64,000 nucleotides of DNA, from assembly GCF_964204645.1 (NCBI RefSeq), contig NW_027437447.1, positions 48,874 through 112,873 of the forward strand, written 5' to 3'. Source of the stretch: Tubulanus polymorphus (Eukaryota; Nemertea; Palaeonemertea; Tubulaniformes; Tubulanidae). Numbering within the stretch: position 1 is the stretch's first letter; each line of letters begins with the position of its first letter. The translations under genes and the position numbers were made by a program. Of this stretch, positions 61,421 through 64,000 are shown one piece after another. Under the pieces are notes generated by a model, which had not been told where the DNA came from, searched no databases, and saw only the letters and a list, made by a program, of their open reading frames with translations.

Positions 61421-62732
61421 AGTAAGACCTTACATTGAGATGAGAAATAGTTTGAAAATTATACATAATACATTGACATCGATAGAGAATAACGCAGTTT
61501 TCATAATGATTTCTTACTTAATATTCTTCAGTGCTTGAGCTTTTTTAAAATCAGACGCTCCAAACGGATCAAGGTAGACGATTTCATAGTTTTTGGGCTC
61601 GAACATCTCCAACATTATTTCAAGTGAATTTGACTTGTGTTGCATTGCATCACTTTTTTAAACTTCTTTATTTTTAAAGATAAGTGTGTACAACCATCGA
61701 GAAAGTTTTTCTAAATGAAGAGAAGAGCATTTTAAACTTTATTTCGTGAAGATAGGGCTATTGGTTGCAAAGTTATGAAAGCTTAAAGTAGACACTAACT
61801 TTCATCGAAATCAATTGAAATACAATGTAAAACAAACACGTGGCGCCATCTACAATCTATCGGTGGCGGAAATCGGAACTAAATTACTGTAGAAGCCATT
61901 TTGCTTTTTTTGGCAGTCAGTGACCGCACCCATGGGCCAAAATACGTGAAGGGGGCCTCCGTTTAACGAAAGAGGCTCATTTCGTGATCACTAACCCTAT
62001 AATTAATTTTGGTGGTTGACCTTTGACCTTTTTTACTTTTTAACCAGCCCCCTATGTCAATATACGCGGTTGATGTTGTATAGACATAAGGAATTGTCCC
62101 TTTCCTAGTTCATTCTCAATGAAAATATTTTTAAATGGCCGAAAATTGCTGTAGGTAGCGGGACACATACGTCACAAATGTCCCGCTACCTACAGCAAAC
62201 TACTAGCGCCACTCTGGTGGTAGAATTTGAAACTAATGCATAATACCAGTAACGCCATCTACATTCTGTCGGTGGCGGAAATCGGAACTAAATTACTGTA
62301 GAAGCCATTTTGATTTTAACCAGCCCCCTATGTCAATATACACGGTTGATGTTGTATAGACATAAGGAATTGTCCCTTTCCTAGTTCATTCTCAATGAAA
62401 ATATTTTTAAATGGCCGAAAATTGCTGTAGGTAGCGGGACACATACGTCACAAATGTCCCGCTACCTACAGCAAACTACTGGCGCCATCCTGGTGGCAGA
62501 CTTCGGAACTAATCTTCGAATAACTACTCACATATTGGCGGAAGAAAGAGACTGAGACTAAATGCTATTGTTGTTTTATAAAATGTTTATTATTCATCTC
62601 ACCCAGCCACCTCTTTCACAAAATATAAATTAGTGGAGTGGTTATTCTTCTTCCGTTATATCAAATTCATGACATGAACACAGGAGTTCATATCATCGGA
62701 TAAAGCTGCTATTCAAATAAGTGGTTGTTCTT
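61421..62732. repeat. 1.3-kb segmental duplication, copy 2
   Basis: See 57972-59278. Hairpins lie at 62148-62196 and 62424-62472. Its right end overlaps the stop codon of the helicase gene by 20 bases. Confidence 0.9.
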
Positions 62733-64000
62733 CGAATTCATGACATGAATATGAGTCAATATTGGGTAAAGCTGTAGTATTTTCTTCTTTCCTGTTGAAA
62801 CGTTCTTTGTATGGCACTACAACAGAGAAATCTGTCTCACGACCATTGCCATCGATGCTCGGCAGAAGTTTCTTTTTGACCGCCGGTGATCCATCAGCGG
62901 CAATGTTCTTGTCCGTTTGAGATTCAGAATGTGGTCGTTTTCGATGCCGGAAGTTTATCATGTTATAGTTAGCAGCGGCGTTACCTACATTGACAATCAG
63001 TTTGTCTGCAACTTCTTTGCATACCGCGGCGGCGGCGGATTCTTTCTCCATTTCATCGGCAAGGAATTTTACTAGTTTTGAACCGCATCGTTTTGCACTG
63101 TTTATAGATTTTAAGCTCATCACCGGAATTTTTGTCTGTGAATCATCGTTGCTAGAACTGTAGAAGCGATGATTCGGTTCGACGTATTTATCGATATGCA
63201 TCATATCGAACATGGAATAGGCTACTTTCAGTGCTTCCCTGGTCTGGACTTTTCCATTTAGTAGGCTGACGCGTTGATCGAAATTTGCCCTGTAATGACC
63301 AATTTGATATTTCAACAAACTGTTGTATTTTGCTGGTAGGGTAGTCTCGATGAAATTCAATTGTTTTTCCATCACGTGTCTTTTCGATTTGTATGACACA
63401 GTCCTTACTGCAAAGTACAGTGTTTTACTGGTTACTGATCTGACTCTTGCCGTTAGCTGAATCATGTCAGGCAACGATGGGCATCCTCTCGACATCGTTA
63501 CCATGAAATAGGCTTCGTCGAAGGCATTTGGTTTCTCGTAAGAAGGACCAGCTCCCATGGCATTGGAAAAAATCACTACTCTCGCGTCGTTTATATATTT
63601 TGTTACTGTCGCGTCCTTGTCGACCGAATTCTGCAATGCCCATGCAGTGACTGGAACGCTGTCTGGGATAACCGATTTATCCTTCCAACCAGTAATGGCT
63701 GCAATGTCATTAACTAAACTGTGTGCGTCACGTGCAGAAGAGGTGTAGACGACAATCTTTTTGTTTTCCTCTAGAATCGCATAAAGAATCCTGGATCGTA
63801 GCATTGCGTGGTCTTGAAATTCGACCAATTTATCGAAAACCGGACCGTAGATCGGATCCGGTGCGACTACGATATACACGGGATCCAGCTGTATAGCAAC
63901 ACGGTTCATATCTTGATTGTAGCGAATCGAATTCTCCTTAATTTTCATACTATGCTTTTTCTTTGTGGCCCAACGTTTCCAAGAGTTGATGTCTTTTAAT
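62713..64000 (-). CDS. Origin-binding helicase, UL9-like, C-terminal part (5' cut by window edge)
   Basis: The frame is open to the right edge, giving at least 429 residues; an internal ATG lies at 63946-63948. Counting from that ATG, the strand IVVYTSSARDA (about 64-74), the motif V-like ARVVIFSNAMGAGPSYE (about 121-137) and the motif VI-like MIQLTARVRSV (about 162-172) have the order seen in superfamily 2 helicases of the herpesvirus origin-binding protein family (HSV UL9). These open the replication origin. The C-terminal 150 residues carry KKKLLPS-type basic stretches. The last few residues come from the repeat ending at 62732, so the natural C-terminus was probably lost. The N-terminal ATP-binding half lies outside the window. 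Confidence 0.8.
   Translation of the reverse strand, partial: LKDINSWKRWATKKKHSMKIKENSIRYNQDMNRVAIQLDPVYIVVAPDPIYGPVFDKLVEFQDHAMLRSRILYAILEENKKIVVYTSSARDAHSLVNDIAAITGWKDKSVIPDSVPVTAWALQNSVDKDATVTKYINDARVVIFSNAMGAGPSYEKPNAFDEAYFMVTMSRGCPSLPDMIQLTARVRSVTSKTLYFAVRTVSYKSKRHVMEKQLNFIETTLPAKYNSLLKYQIGHYRANFDQRVSLLNGKVQTREALKVAYSMFDMMHIDKYVEPNHRFYSSSNDDSQTKIPVMSLKSINSAKRCGSKLVKFLADEMEKESAAAAVCKEVADKLIVNVGNAAANYNMINFRHRKRPHSESQTDKNIAADGSPAVKKKLLPSIDGNGRETDFSVVVPYKERFNRKEENTTALPNIDSYSCHEFEEQPLI

Overview
The window reads as invertebrate host DNA carrying a long block of herpesvirus-like sequence, most probably of the mollusc herpesvirus type (Malacoherpesviridae or a relative). The viral assignment rests on four items. 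A terminase large subunit gene is split into two exons (20532-21728 and 27107-28840) around oppositely oriented genes. The C-terminal half of a UL9-like origin-binding helicase lies at the right edge (62713-64000). A broken primase-like gene retains a DxD catalytic motif (50745-51294). The remaining genes are a dense, bidirectional set of large intronless genes for membrane, coiled-coil and low-complexity proteins. The host part is seen as BEL/Pao-like LTR fragments with tRNA-His primer binding sites, a nine-copy hairpin repeat family, satellite-like duplications and two zinc-finger exons of eukaryotic type. I cannot name the species. A viral genome that has picked up host transposons is the alternative to an integrated copy.

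Layout. 1-1070: a frameshifted gene remnant ended by a repeat unit that I call A-AT-B-A. 1402-28840: mostly intact viral genes: small coiled-coil protein, Fic-domain enzyme, acidic/basic nuclear-type protein, 985-residue structural-type protein, multispan membrane protein, very large 2079-residue protein, furin-site fusion glycoprotein, and the split terminase. The terminase intron holds a cyclin-like gene, a 706-residue protein, a Cys-rich UL92-like candidate and a type I membrane protein. 28936-30168: a decayed gene. 30521-32725: an RS/Ser-rich protein. 32990-34440: a second A-AT-B-A unit split by a 1.1-kb host-type element. 34649-48577: a second run of intact viral genes ending with a SAM methyltransferase of juvenile-hormone methyltransferase type. 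48786-54720: host-like exons, G-rich non-coding DNA, a third A-AT-B-A unit, the primase remnant and tandem repeats. 54790-59530: nested repeats. 59821-60351: an isolated Cys-rich viral-type gene. 61421-62732: a 1.3-kb segmental duplication. 62713-64000: the helicase.

How the genes fit together. Terminase and the unassigned large structural proteins would serve capsid assembly and DNA packaging. The furin-site glycoprotein and at least three other membrane proteins would form the envelope. The helicase and primase remnants belong to DNA replication. The Fic enzyme, cyclin-like protein, methyltransferase and RING-like protein look like host-modulating accessory genes. Most intact viral genes are followed by a recurring 3' element (GAAAATTTTC, then AAGTCC, then AACTTCC), and GGAAGT/ACTTCC words are concentrated between genes. 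Genes inside 1.4-28.8 kb and 30.5-48.6 kb are open, whereas genes touching repeat units are broken. All product names rest on reading motifs by eye; no database search was possible.
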